This document shows, piece after piece, positions 30,819 through 41,092 of a stretch of 64,000 bases of DNA. The notes beneath the pieces were generated by a model. The model saw only the letters and a list, made by a program, of their open reading frames with translations, was not told the origin of the DNA and made no database searches. A program made the translations under genes and the position numbers. Source of the DNA: Marinobacter salarius (lineage in GTDB: Bacteria; Pseudomonadota; Gammaproteobacteria; Pseudomonadales; Oleiphilaceae); assembly GCA_000831005.1 (NCBI GenBank), contig CP007152.1, positions 3,596,001 to 3,660,000 of the forward strand, written 5' to 3'. Each line of letters opens with the position of its first letter. Within the stretch, counting starts at the first letter, position 1.

Positions 30819-31301
30819 TTGCTGATTTCTATCGAGCTCTTCGTGATGCTGGTGCTCGCAAATGGCGTACCGGTTCTGGCCGCCCGGCTGTTTGGCCGGC
30901 GCTGGTCGGCGCCTGTTGATGGTGACAGGCTATGGCGGGACGGGCGGCCGGTGTTGGGACGCAGCAAAACCTGGCGCGGTATCGTATCCGGTGCGCTGGC
31001 GTGTTGCCTGTTTGCGTGGATCACCGGGATAGGTGTCATATTCGGCCTGGCGTTCGGGTTACTGGGGTTGGCTGGCGATATCATCAGCAGTTTCATCAAG
31101 CGTCGTGCCGGGCTCGCCTCCAGTGCCCGGGCCTCAGGGCTCGACCAGATCCCCGAAGCCTTGCTGCCGATGCTTCTGGCATGGCTTTGGCTGGACCTGG
31201 GCTGGTTTATTGTGGCGGTTGTCGTGGTGCTGTTTACGCTGTCGAATATCCTGCTGTCGCCCTTACTGTACCGCCTGGGTATACGCCATCAGCCGCACTG
31301 A
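30819..31301 (+). CDS. CDP-archaeol synthase-like (CarS/DUF46) membrane protein
   Basis: A 160-residue membrane protein with about four or five helices and a cytidylyltransferase-like middle: SKTWRGIVSGALAC followed by a second block GLLGLAGDIISSFIKRRAGL and LDQIPEALLPML. The GD..S..KRR pattern is that of CDP-alcohol/CDP-archaeol synthases. In Archaea CarS activates archaeol for polar lipid synthesis; the role of bacterial relatives is not established. The start is a TTG at 30819 after CTGAGCCGA, with no ATG available. It is convergent with the metallophosphoesterase. Confidence 0.75.
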   Translation: MLISIELFVMLVLANGVPVLAARLFGRRWSAPVDGDRLWRDGRPVLGRSKTWRGIVSGALACCLFAWITGIGVIFGLAFGLLGLAGDIISSFIKRRAGLASSARASGLDQIPEALLPMLLAWLWLDLGWFIVAVVVVLFTLSNILLSPLLYRLGIRHQPH

Positions 31302-31310
31302 GCTCAAGCT

Positions 31311-32285
31311 TTAGCCGGGGCCCCTTGTCAGGGTGTGTATTGTTACCTCTGGTGGGCAATTCAGCCGCACGTTGACCACCGATGTGCCCGCGCCTGGTGA
31401 GGTATACCCCTGCATGCCGTTGCGGCGCCAGTAGCCGCGGCCGAGTTCTCTGGGGCAATCGGAATCCAGGGTCACGGGGATGCCACCGGGCAGGCAGATC
31501 TGGCCACCGTGGGTATGGCCGCACAGGAAGATGTCGTAGCCCGCATGGGCAGCCTCGCGCCAGATCTCCGGTGTGTGGCTCAGTAATACGCTGATGCCAC
31601 CCGGGGGGATCTCGTCTCCTGCTCGGTGTAGGTTGTGTACCCTGTAGAAATGGGCATCGTCCACACCTGCCAGATAGAGTTTGTCCTCGCCACGCTGCAG
31701 TACGGCATGTTCATTCATCAGCAGGTGATAGCCCATGTCCTCAAGGCCAGGAACCATGCGTACGCTGTCGTGATTGCCCAGTACAGCGTAGGCTTTGCCG
31801 CGAATAGCGTCCCGCAGCCTGGCCATGCCATCCATGGCACCATCAATCGGGCCCCAGGTGAGGCGCCGGTAGTCCCCGGTGAGCACACACACATCGTACT
31901 CGAGGGGCTCGATTTGACGGATGACGGCCTGCAGGTTGGCTTCATCCATATCCACGTGAAGGTCGGTAAGGTGCAGTATGCGGAAGCCTTCGAAGGCCTG
32001 GGGCAGGCCAGGGATGTGGAACTGGTTGTGGGAGGTGTCCAGCCGGCGGCTGTTGTGCTGTCCCCGCCGGAACAAACCGGCCAGTTTCAGGCAAACACTG
32101 ATGAAGCGTGGAGCGGAGGTGATGTTTTCCAGATGGAACGAATGGCGGTCCGGGCCGAATACACGAGCTTCCGCTTCCCGCTCAATGCCCAGGCGCTGGC
32201 GCGCGTGTACCGGGCCAAGGCGGAGGCTCAGGCGATACTCCAGGAGGTCATCCTGATTGTCTGGTGTATGGGCCCGGGCGGTCAT
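31311..32285 (-). CDS. Calcineurin-like metallophosphoesterase
   Basis: A 324-residue phosphoesterase with all four metal motifs: HLTDLHVDMD, LTGDYRRL, LGNHDSVR and the terminal LCGHTHGGQICLP. This matches the YkuE-type family that acts on nucleotides, phospholipid-linked substrates or phosphodiesters. The first about 95 residues are unusual and lack a clear membrane anchor. Its stop lies 10 bases from the CarS-like gene end on the other strand. The start at 32285 is the longest; a shorter start cannot be excluded. Confidence 0.85.
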   Translation of the reverse strand: MTARAHTPDNQDDLLEYRLSLRLGPVHARQRLGIEREAEARVFGPDRHSFHLENITSAPRFISVCLKLAGLFRRGQHNSRRLDTSHNQFHIPGLPQAFEGFRILHLTDLHVDMDEANLQAVIRQIEPLEYDVCVLTGDYRRLTWGPIDGAMDGMARLRDAIRGKAYAVLGNHDSVRMVPGLEDMGYHLLMNEHAVLQRGEDKLYLAGVDDAHFYRVHNLHRAGDEIPPGGISVLLSHTPEIWREAAHAGYDIFLCGHTHGGQICLPGGIPVTLDSDCPRELGRGYWRRNGMQGYTSPGAGTSVVNVRLNCPPEVTIHTLTRGPG

Positions 32286-32430
32286 TGCTGGTCCTGTTGG
32301 TTGTTGGAAACGTTACCTGTCACGATCCGGTCAACCCGTCCCTTCATTATGGTCTGGACTGGGAGTGATGCAACCGAAGCGTCATAATGTTCATCTTTCT
32401 TAACACACGTTGCCACGATCAGAGTGTTCC

Positions 32431-33623
32431 ATGACCAAGGATAGCTTCACCAGGGAGGCGTATGCCGGGGCCCTGCCAGCCTGGCACATTTTTCTGTTAT
32501 TTCTGCGTTTGGGCCTGACGTCTTTCGGTGGTCCGGCGGCCCATCTGGGATTCTTCCATGACGAATTCGTAAAGCGCCGGCGTTGGTTGTCGGACGCGGC
32601 CTATGGCGAGGTGGTGGCACTGTGCCAGCTGTTACCCGGCCCTGCTTCCAGCCAGGTGGGATTGACCCTGGGGTTCCTTCAGCGCGGCTATCGAGGCGCA
32701 GCAGCGGCCTGGCTTGGCTTTACCCTGCCGTCGGCATTGTTGATGACGCTGTTTGCACTCGGCCTTGGCCTCTGGCCGGATGCCGGGCAGGGTGGCTGGA
32801 TAACCGGCCTTAAGCTATTTGTGGTCGCCGTGGTTGCCCAGGCGGTTTGGCAGATGGGCAAAACCCTGTGCCCGGATGCTCCGCGCCTTTCGATTGCCGT
32901 GGTGGTCGCGGTTGTTCTGTTGATGGCGGGCGCAGCCTGGATGCAGATACTTGTCCTGCTCGCAGCCGGTGCTGTAGGTGCTGCAATGCAACTGCCGCAA
33001 AAGCGTGTGGAAGAGTCATTGACCATACCGGTTCAGACCCAGCGGCCTATGATATTCCTGGTGGCATTTTCAGTGCTGCTGTTGATGGCATTCGTTCCCC
33101 TGGCTACCGGCTCCCTGGCCTGGATCTGGTCTGAGCTCTATCGCGCGGGTGCCTGGTGTTCGGGGGTGGTCATGTGGTGTTGCCCTGGCTGCAGGAGGGG
33201 TTTGTGGCGCCCGGACACCTGTCGGCGGATACCTTCCTGGCCGGTTACGGCGTCGCACAGGCCATGCCCGGACCACTCTTCACTTTCTCAGCGTTTTTGG
33301 GCGGTGTCGAGAGTGGGTGGACCGGTGCTGCCGTGGCTGTGGTCGCTGTTTTTCTGCCGGGAACCCTGCTGGTATTTGCCGGTCTACCCCTGTGGTCATA
33401 CATTCGCAGCCATTCGGTTGCACGGGCGGCCCTGGCTGGGGTGAATGCCGGCGTTGTCGGGCTTCTGCTGGCGGCGCTGTATGATCCGGTGTGGACCTCT
33501 GCCGTACACAATGCAGGGAGCGTTGCGTTTGTCCTGTTGGCCTGGGTTTCCCTGTCGATATGGAAAGTACCGGTCTGGATACTGGCACCCGGCAGTGCGC
33601 TGGTGGGCTTGCTGGTTTTCTGA
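32431..33623 (+). CDS. chrA: Chromate transporter ChrA family, long form (frameshift)
   Basis: About 397 residues after repair, the normal length of two-domain CHR transporters. Each half carries the family signature: FGGPAAHLGFFHDEFVKRRR with CQLLPGPASSQVG in the first, and FGGGHVVLPWLQEGFV with GYGVAQAMPGPLFTFSAFLG in the second. Roughly ten membrane helices are visible. One C is missing near 33152 (GTGCCCTGGTG expected), exactly at the start of the second half. It exports chromate, probably by membrane potential. Monocistronic, divergent from the phosphoesterase. Confidence 0.88.
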
Positions 33624-33721
33624 TGCCCCCAAAGTGGGGGTAGCTAAAACCAACCAGGGAGGCCACACTTGGACATTGGGAAACTAAATGAACGGTAATA
33701 ATCCAGAAGCAGAGGCTGATT

Positions 33722-34369
33722 ATGTCCACATCCTGCACGATTCCGGGCTTGAACGTACCGAAAAGCCGCTTTCCGGAGCCTGAAAGCGATTTGCCAACCG
33801 GCGATAACCGCGAGCAAAGGGTTGTGCTTGGCGGTGGCTGTTTCTGGTGTGTGGAAGCCGTTTTTCTGGCGGTGAACGGTGTCAGCCGGGTGGAATCCGG
33901 CTATGCCGGGGGCACAGCGGAAACCGCCAACTATGAGGCGGTGTGCGGCGGCCAGACCGACCACGCCGAAGTGGTCGATGTTCATTACGACCCGCAGACC
34001 GTCAGCTTCGGGGATATCCTGAAGGTGTTTTTCTCGGTGGCCCACGACCCAACCCAGCTTAACCGGCAGGGAAACGACCGTGGTACACAGTACCGTTCCG
34101 CCGTTTTTTACGAGAATGACGAACAGAAACAGGTGGCGGAAGCCTACATTCGCCAACTGAACTCGGCGGGTGTTTATGATAATCCTCTGGTGACAACCCT
34201 GGAGCCGTTGGAGGCTTTTTATCCGGCGGAAGACTATCACCAGAATTTTGCCGCACGGAATCCATACCAGCCCTACATCACGGCTGTTGCGGCACCAAAG
34301 ATTGAAAAGCTTGTGGACACGTTCGGTGACCAGCTCAAGCCCGGTTACACCGACAACAACATTGCCTGA
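33722..34369 (+). CDS. msrA: Peptide-methionine (S)-S-oxide reductase MsrA
   Basis: A 215-residue MsrA with the active-site motif GGGCFWCVEAVF, followed by ESGYAGG, AHDPTQLNRQGNDRGTQYRS and a C-terminal EDYHQNFAARNPYQPYI segment. It repairs methionine-S-sulfoxide. A short N-terminal extension of about 40 residues precedes the catalytic Cys. msrB starts ten bases after the stop, giving an antioxidant operon. Confidence 0.95.
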   Translation: MSTSCTIPGLNVPKSRFPEPESDLPTGDNREQRVVLGGGCFWCVEAVFLAVNGVSRVESGYAGGTAETANYEAVCGGQTDHAEVVDVHYDPQTVSFGDILKVFFSVAHDPTQLNRQGNDRGTQYRSAVFYENDEQKQVAEAYIRQLNSAGVYDNPLVTTLEPLEAFYPAEDYHQNFAARNPYQPYITAVAAPKIEKLVDTFGDQLKPGYTDNNIA

Positions 34370-34379
34370 GGAGGCTGCT

Positions 34380-34808
34380 ATGAGCGTTTCTGCTGCAGGT
34401 TATGACCTGACCCCGCTGACACCACAACAAGTGGACGAAAAGGCCGCGGGCCTGACGGACGAGGAGCGCCGCGTGTTGCTGGATCATGGCACCGAGCGGC
34501 CATTTTGCGGCACCTTGCTGGACAACAAGAACGCAGGTGCCTATTACTGCCGGTTGTGCGAGTTGCCGCTGTTCAGTTCCGATTCCAAGTTCGATTCCGG
34601 TACCGGTTGGCCGAGCTTTTTCCAGCCTTTTGACACCGACCACATCCGTTACATTGAAGACAACAGCATGGGCATGGCTCGCACGGAGATCCGTTGCCCG
34701 CGTTGTGACAGCCACCTTGGGCACGTGTTTCCGGATGGCCCGCCGCCAACCGGCCAGCGTTACTGCCTGAATTCAGTGGCGATGGTGTTCAGGGAGAACC
34801 AGGCCTGA
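34380..34808 (+). CDS. msrB: Peptide-methionine (R)-S-oxide reductase MsrB
   Basis: A 142-residue MsrB with two zinc CxxC pairs (CRLCELPLF, CPRCDSHLGHVF), the GTGWPSFFQPF segment and the catalytic Cys in RYCLNSVAM. It repairs methionine-R-sulfoxide, complementing MsrA in the gene before it. A GAGGAGG site sits just before the ATG. Convergent with the antiporter gene, nine bases apart. Confidence 0.95.
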   Translation: MSVSAAGYDLTPLTPQQVDEKAAGLTDEERRVLLDHGTERPFCGTLLDNKNAGAYYCRLCELPLFSSDSKFDSGTGWPSFFQPFDTDHIRYIEDNSMGMARTEIRCPRCDSHLGHVFPDGPPPTGQRYCLNSVAMVFRENQA

Positions 34809-34817
34809 CCGGCCTGG

Positions 34818-35788
34818 TTAGCGGATGACTGTCGACACCAGATAGCTGGTGTAGCAAACGTACACCAGCAATAACAGCACGCCGTCCGGTCGCCCGATGG
34901 TCCGGGACTTACCCGTCAGCCCAAAGCTCATCAGCAGAAGCCCGATGGTGAGGCTGTCATCAGGGTCCAGTCGCGGTAAAGCACTTCCATATCCACGGCC
35001 AGGGGCTCAATGGTCGCAGCCAGGCCAACCACGGCCAGAGTGTTGAAAATACCAGACCCCACGATGTTGCCGAGTATCAGGTCGTGTTCGTTTTTCTTGA
35101 CGGCCGCCAACGCAGAAGCCAGTTCCGGCAGAGAGGTGCCGATGGCAACGATTGTCAGCCCGATGATCAGGTCACTGACGCCGAGGCTCTGGGCAATAAA
35201 CACCGCGCCCCAGACCAACATGCGCGAGCTCACCAGCAAAAGCACCAAGCCTACAACCAGCCACATCACGGCTATTTTCAGCGGCATCGGGTGGGCAACC
35301 AGCTCGGAGTCGGTCTCGCCGATCAGTGAGTCCCCCTTGCCCTGGATGCCTTGATAGATGGACCAGCCCATGACGGCTGCGAACACACCAAGCAGTACCC
35401 AGCCATCGAGCCGGGTCAGGTTGCCATCAATCAACTGGTAACCGGCGATGGCCGTCAGTACCAGTAGTAGCGGGAGTTCCTTGCGTATTACCTGGGAGTG
35501 CACGGCAATTGGTGCAATCACCGCAGTCACACCAACGATCACGGCGATGTTAGTAATGTTCGAACCGTAAGCGTTGCCCAGGGCCAACCCGGGATTGCCA
35601 TCGAGTGCGGCCATGGCTGACACTGCCAGTTCAGGCGCAGAGGTGCCGAATCCGATAATCACCATACCAATCAGCAGCGATGGCATACCGAGGTGTTTGG
35701 CGGTGGCTGCCGCGCCTTCAATGAAGCGGTCTGCGCTCCAGACCAGTAAAACCAGGCCAGCGATGATTGCTGCGATTGCCAATAGCAT
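34818..35788 (-). CDS. Calcium/sodium antiporter, CaCA family (frameshift near the C-terminus)
   Basis: About 323 residues after repair, with ten predicted helices and the two alpha-repeats of the cation/calcium exchanger family: IGFGTSAPELAVSAMAAL with LGNAYGSNITNIAVIVG, and AIGTSLPELASALAAV with LGNIVGSGIFNTLAVVG. A C is missing near 34952 (ACAGCCCTCACC expected on the minus strand). The repaired end gives two final helices (LTIGLLLMSFGLTGKS, LLLLVYVCYTSYLVS) and a stop at 34818. ATG 35788 is preferred; the open frame reaches 35893 but its extra residues do not look like membrane protein. Confidence 0.85.
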
Positions 35789-36118
35789 AAAGGATGCCCT
35801 GTTGGTGTAAGCCGCACGGTATGAGACTAAAGTGGCGGTGATATCGTTGAGCACAGACGCGAGAATGTAACAAAGAGCGCCCGGCGAGCGCATTTTAAAC
35901 GTTTGACCTACACACGGCCACCGTTGGTAAATAAATCAGGACGTTGGCCCTTGTCAGATATGTTGGCGCAACCAGCCCCAGGCGGGCCCGACCACGAGTC
36001 AGTTGATATTCGCAATTTATTATCCGATCAAAAAACGGGATAATCGCGCCACAATTTCCAAGCCCCTCTGCTGATCGTGGGCGGGCAACAGGCTTTAAAC
36101 TAGCTAGGGTGATAACCA
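35789..36118. other. Divergent intergenic region between antiporter and mqo
   Basis: About 330 bases without a gene. It holds the promoters for the antiporter and mqo. A partly symmetric AT-rich element, TTATCC at 36020 facing GGATAA at 36038 with a spacer of 12 bases, lies about 80 bases before the mqo start and might be an operator; nothing else is recognisable. Confidence 0.4.
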
Positions 36119-37601
36119 ATGGCCGTTAGACAGGCAGATGTGGTGCTGGTCGGGCGGGGGCGTCATGAGCGCCACCCTCGGCATGATGCTCAGGCAGCTT
36201 GATCCTTCCCTGGACATCGTCATGGTTGAACGTCTTGATCACGTCGCCCATGAAAGCACCGATGGATGGAACAATGCAGGGACCGGGCATGCCGGCTACT
36301 GCGAACTCAATTACACCCCCGAAACCGACGATGGCGATGTTGCTATCGAGCGGGCGTTGAAGATCAATGCCTCGTTCGAAGTATCGTTGCAGTTCTGGTC
36401 TCATCTGGTTGAGCAGGGCATGCTGCCGGAACCCAAAAGCTTCATCAACCGAACTCCTCACCAGAGCTTTGTATGGGGCGAGGATGGTGTGAAGTTCCTC
36501 AAGCGTCGCCACGAAAAGCTCAGCGCCCACCATTTGTTCCGGGAAATGGAGTACACCGAATCCCCGCGGGATCTGGAAGAGTGGATGCCGCTGGTGGTGA
36601 ACAACCGCGATCCGATGCAGAGAGTGGCCGGCACGCGTATCAAGCACGGTTCAGACGTGGACTTTGGCTCTCTCACCCGCAGCATGGTGGAGTTCCTGGA
36701 AACCACGCCGAACTTTGAACTGATGTTAAGCAGCCCCGTGCATTACCTGGCCAAGCGCGACAATGGCCGCTGGAAGGTACGGGTGAAGAACCAGAAAACC
36801 GGAGAGCTGACGAAGCTTGAGGCTGGGTTTGTCTTCCTGGGCGCCGGTGGCGGCGCCTTGCCGATGTTGCAGAAGTCCAACATCGACGAATCCAAAGGCT
36901 ACGGTGGTTTCCCGGTCAGCGGTCAGTGGCTGGTTTGCCAGAAGCCGGAAATCGTCCAGCAACATCACTCCAAGGTGTACGGAAAGGCGCCAATCGGCGC
37001 ACCGCCGATGTCGGTTCCGCATCTGGATACCCGTATTATCAACGGTGAACCCGCGCTTCTATTCGGCCCGTTTGCTGGCTTCACCACACGGTTCCTCAAG
37101 CAGGGTTCGGTATTCGATCTGTTCGGATCGGTCCGCTCAGCGAATCTTCGTCCCATGTTGTCGGTGAGCCGCACCAACATGGACCTGACCCGCTACCTGA
37201 TTGGTGAGGTATTCCAGTCTCACAGCGACCGTGTGGCTTCCCTGCGCAATTACTTCCCGGATGCTCGCGAAGAGGACTGGCGCCTGCAGGACGCCGGCCA
37301 GCGCGTGCAGATCATCAAGAAGTCGCCGGAAGGTGGCGGTAAGCTGGAATTCGGTACCGAAATTGTGGCGGCGAAGGACGGCACCCTGGCCGCTTTGCTG
37401 GGTGCATCGCCGGGGGCTTCGACGGCTGTCCAGGCCATGATCGATGTGATCCAACGTTGTTTCCCGGAACGTATGGAGTCTTCGGAATGGCAGGAACGCA
37501 TGAAAGTGATGGTGCCTTCCTACGGTCAGTCGCTGGTAGACGATGAGCAATTACTCAATAGAGTGCGGGAACGAACGCTCTCAACCCTGAAATTGAGCTG
37601 A
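36119..37601 (+). CDS. mqo: Malate:quinone oxidoreductase (one-base insertion near the N-terminus)
   Basis: A 493-residue FAD-dependent membrane-associated enzyme oxidising malate to oxaloacetate and feeding quinone. Reading from ATG 36119 gives MAVRQADVVLVG, then the FAD-binding glycines break because one extra G lies in the run near 36152; removing it reads GGGVMSATLGMMLRQLDP. Downstream are STDGWNNAGTGHAGYCELNY, FLGAGGGALPMLQKS and LLGASPGASTAVQAM, all typical of Mqo. This is the only apparent insertion in the window. A strong terminator follows at 37629. It complements fumC in the TCA cycle. Confidence 0.93.
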
Positions 37602-37628
37602 TATTCCCAAACGATCTAACACTGGCGG

Positions 37629-37675
37629 AAGCGCTGGTAGTCCTGGCTTAAAAGCTGGGGCTGCCGGCGCTTTTT
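37629..37675 (+). terminator. Rho-independent terminator after mqo
   Basis: A 12-base stem AAGCGCTGGTAG / CTGCCGGCGCTT (two G-U pairs) encloses a 20-base loop and runs into five T residues. It separates mqo from the ATP-grasp operon. Confidence 0.8.
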
Positions 37676-37754
37676 GTTTTCTGGGTGCCGGGCCCGGTTG
37701 CGATTTGCGCCTGAAACGTTAGGTTATAAGGAAACACCACCAAGGAGAACGAAC

Positions 37755-38987
37755 ATGAGCGAGCAAGAATTCGATCCGAATAAAGGCTATATCGCACTCC
37801 TGGGATGGAGCCTGAACGCGGTGGAAGCTGCCGATAAATTTGATCGACGATATGTGGTGGTTGCGCCGGATTGGGCGGAGGCTTACTGCAAGGAACATGA
37901 TATTCCCTATGTACCTTGGAACTTCGAGCGCCTGAACGACCGGTCGGTTGAGATTGCTCAGACACTCAAAGAGATGGGCGTTAATGTGGCTATCCCATTG
38001 TTTGAGGAAACCGTGGAATGGGCCGGCGCTATCAATTCGGTTCTGATGGATCAGCCAAAGCTGTTCGGCCAGTCCATGTTGTTACGGGACAAGGCCCTGA
38101 TGAAGCGCCGCGCGCAGCTGGGCGGCATTCGCGTTGGGATCTTCGAGGAAGCTCATGACCGGGACGACGTTATCCGTTTCCTCAAGCGCGTCAACCAGAC
38201 CCTCTTGAAGCTGGACGGTGACCCCAACGATCCGATTCACCTCAAAGCATTCGACAAAGCCGGTTGTCTGGGCCACCGGGTGATTCGTACCCCGGATGAA
38301 GTGGACACCATTCCCGAGGAAGAATTCCCGGTGCTGATGGAATCCCATCTGGACGGTTGGGAATTTGCCGTCGAAGCCTGGATTCACAACGGCAAGATCG
38401 CATTCCTGAACATCTCGGAGTATGTGACCCTGGGTTACTCGGTGTTTGTGCCGGCCACGCCGGACCTGGAGAAGTACCGGGAACAGATCACCCGCGAGAT
38501 CGAAAAGCTGATCAAAACGTTCGATATCGAGTTCGGGTTTATTCACCCAGAGTACTTCGTGACCAGCGACAGTACCATGTACTTCGGAGAGGTGGCGTAT
38601 CGGCCGCCAGGCTTCAAGGTGTTTGAGCTGCTTGAGCGTGCCTACGGCTTTAACGCCTATCAGGCACTGATCATGACCTTTGACCCGAAAACCACGGCAG
38701 AAGAGGTAAAGGCGTTCTTCCCCAAAGAGGTGGTGGATGCCAAGGGCTATGCCGGCTGTTTCGGCGTTTATCCGCGCCGCCGGGTGGTCAGCCAATTGGA
38801 AATGCCGGAAGAGACCGAGAACCACGATTACTTCGAGTCCCACGAGCTCACGCCGCCGTTGGAAGAAACAGTTACCAAGCGTACTGCCTTTGGCACACAT
38901 TGGGGCCTGGTTTACTTCTTCGGTGAAGACCCTTATGTAATGCGGGATTTACTGAAACATCAGGAAGAACTGGATTTCTATGTATAA
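37755..38987 (+). CDS. ATP-grasp domain enzyme of unknown substrate
   Basis: A 410-residue protein with a pre-ATP-grasp Rossmann-like domain (residues 1-110, GYIALLGWSLNAVEAADKFD) and an ATP-grasp domain. Nucleotide and metal features are KALMKRRAQLGGIRVG, LKAFDKAGCLGHRVI, VLMESHLDGWEFAVEAW and a metal-binding EVAYRPPGF. ATP-grasp enzymes join a carboxylate to an amine, thiol or imidazole through an acyl-phosphate. An AAGGAG site precedes ATG 37755. It is the first gene of a probable operon with the 674-residue protein and the AlsS-like enzyme. The substrate cannot be told from sequence. Confidence 0.75.
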   Translation: MSEQEFDPNKGYIALLGWSLNAVEAADKFDRRYVVVAPDWAEAYCKEHDIPYVPWNFERLNDRSVEIAQTLKEMGVNVAIPLFEETVEWAGAINSVLMDQPKLFGQSMLLRDKALMKRRAQLGGIRVGIFEEAHDRDDVIRFLKRVNQTLLKLDGDPNDPIHLKAFDKAGCLGHRVIRTPDEVDTIPEEEFPVLMESHLDGWEFAVEAWIHNGKIAFLNISEYVTLGYSVFVPATPDLEKYREQITREIEKLIKTFDIEFGFIHPEYFVTSDSTMYFGEVAYRPPGFKVFELLERAYGFNAYQALIMTFDPKTTAEEVKAFFPKEVVDAKGYAGCFGVYPRRRVVSQLEMPEETENHDYFESHELTPPLEETVTKRTAFGTHWGLVYFFGEDPYVMRDLLKHQEELDFYV

Positions 38988-39040
38988 TTCCGTAAGGAAT
39001 TAACAACAATGGGTCTGATTCAGACTCTGAGGAACACAGT

Positions 39041-41064
39041 TTGAGCAACTCCGACGCTGGAAACCCGGCACCTGTCGTCAATTTCGATAAGCTGGTTCAG
39101 CGACTGGACGATGCCATCGCGGCTCTCGATGAGAGCCGCGATTTTGCCAAGCTTGGTAAGTTACCCCGGTTGTTCGACATCGTGCGACGGGTGCTTCTGC
39201 AGCCGGAGGGCTGCCTTGCAATTGAACAGCGAGCCGAACGGCTTGAGAAAGCCGGCGTGTTCCTGGGAACAGACTGGGCAGACCCCTCCATTCTATTGCC
39301 ATCGTTGACCACCTTTTCCTTGCAAAGCCCACAGGCCGATACGGTCATCATCGAAGGGCTCAGCGAACTGCGTTTGCTGGCGGTCGCGCGCGGTGAATAC
39401 CTGCATGAGTCGATGTCGGCGGAACAGGCGCATCACTACCTGACCCAGGTATTGGCCATCAACCTGAACATGCTGTTTGGTGAAGCAGGCGAAGCCGAGC
39501 GGGAGCAGGGCAAGCTGGCACTGGTCAGCCGCGCGGTGGTACAGCATGTTGCCACCCAGATCGGCTATGAGCATGTCATCGATCAACTGATTGAAGAGAT
39601 CTGGCGCATATTGCAGCAACGACCGATCCAGGTCAGCAGCGTACGGCAGATGATTACCCAGATTGCACTGTGCCGCATTGATCCCAATGTGGATCTCGGT
39701 GGTGCGGGTCAGGGTGCGGAGCGTCTGATTTCGAGCCTTTACGGGCCAACACAGGCGTGCCGCGAAGATCCTGGCATTCCTGTTTACCAGGAACGGCTGC
39801 AGTCCATGGACGCCGTGGCCCTGCAAAGTGAGGCGACCGGTTTTGCCCGTTCCATGCACGACACCGGATTGGTGTCGCCGTATCACGCCACGTTTGTCCG
39901 CCACATCCTGGAGAGTCAGGATGCGCTATTGACTGAAGCCCTGGGCCTGTCCAGTACCGGCCGCGATTGCCTGCTCTGCTACAAGGATCTGGTGCATGAG
40001 TTGATCAATGAAGCGTCTATCCGGAAACAGCCCAAGGTCTTTATGGCCTTGCGTTGATGCTGGAGCGAGGCATTCTCTATCAACCGCCACTTGCACCCGC
40101 GCTGTGGCGCCAGGCCAGGCTCTCCATCTGCCCGCACGCCCGGGAGCGTATCCGATTGGCATATGGTTACCAGCCACAGCCGAAGGCATGGCTGTTGCAG
40201 GGTGTGCTCAACATGCTGGGCCAGCCCCTTGGCGTGGGGCAGGGAAACAACCCTACCTGCCAATCTGCACGGGCGCTGTCCATGTGGGCCTACAACGATC
40301 CGGACTATCTGTTGCAGATGGTGGCCTGGGCCGCCCGCGACAACGAAATCATCATGCATTTCGAGGGTCGCCCGGTATCTTCCTCCGGCAGCCAGGGTGG
40401 CGTGGCCTCCGAAGTAACGCTCGACCTGGATCCGGTTTCGCTGGTGGTAGTACCGCACCTTGACCGGATTTATGCGGAAATGGGGCGCCTGTGTACGGAC
40501 CGCCAGGGCGACCCCCACCAGTGGGTTAACCCCGAGTTCCATGGTTGGTCCGCCGGCCGTGGATTCCGCATAAACGTGGATGTTGCAACCGGTCACCTGG
40601 AAGACCTGGACACCTTCCTGCGACATTTCTATGCCAGCTACCACCCTTACTATAATGGCAACCAGCCGCTGATCCATCCGCAACCGGCTGGCGTAGCGGT
40701 TACCGACAGTGCCGCAAGATTCATCGGCTGGCACGCGATTACCATCCTCCGTGTGACTCTGGACCCGGAAGAGGTCATGCGGGTGTATTTCTTCAACCCC
40801 AACAACGACAGTGGTCAGAATTGGGGCGACGATGTGGTGGTCAGTACCTCCAGGAAAGGGGAGCGGTTCGGTGAGGCATCCTTGCCCTTTGAACAGTTCG
40901 CCTCGCGGCTGTACATTTTTCACTTCGACCCCCTTGAACGCGGTGAACCCGCAGACGTGGGCGAGGAGGAATTGGAGCGGGTGATCAGCCGCGTTCACCG
41001 CAGTTGGGGCCGAGACCGGTTGCCGGCTGAGGCATTGCAGGCCGAACCTCCGCAGGAAAAGTAG
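39041..41064 (+). CDS. Large protein of unknown function, possible papain/transglutaminase-like C-terminal domain (frameshift)
   Basis: Two adjacent frames (39041-40057 and 40054-41064) join into one protein of about 674 residues when a T is restored near 40054 (CGTTTGATG), the same error type seen elsewhere. The N-terminal half is helical (LDDAIAALDESRDFAKLGKL). The C-terminal half has GQGNNPTCQSARALSMWAYN, then GWHAITILRVT and FFNPNNDSGQNWG; this Cys...His...Asn order and local sequence recall papain- or transglutaminase-like thiol enzymes, but no family is recognised. The start is TTG 39041 after GAGGAACACAG. It lies 53 bases after the ATP-grasp gene and 28 before the ThDP enzyme, implying one pathway. 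Confidence 0.65.
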
Positions 41065-41092
41065 ACCCAACCAAGCCAGAACGGGAGAGATG

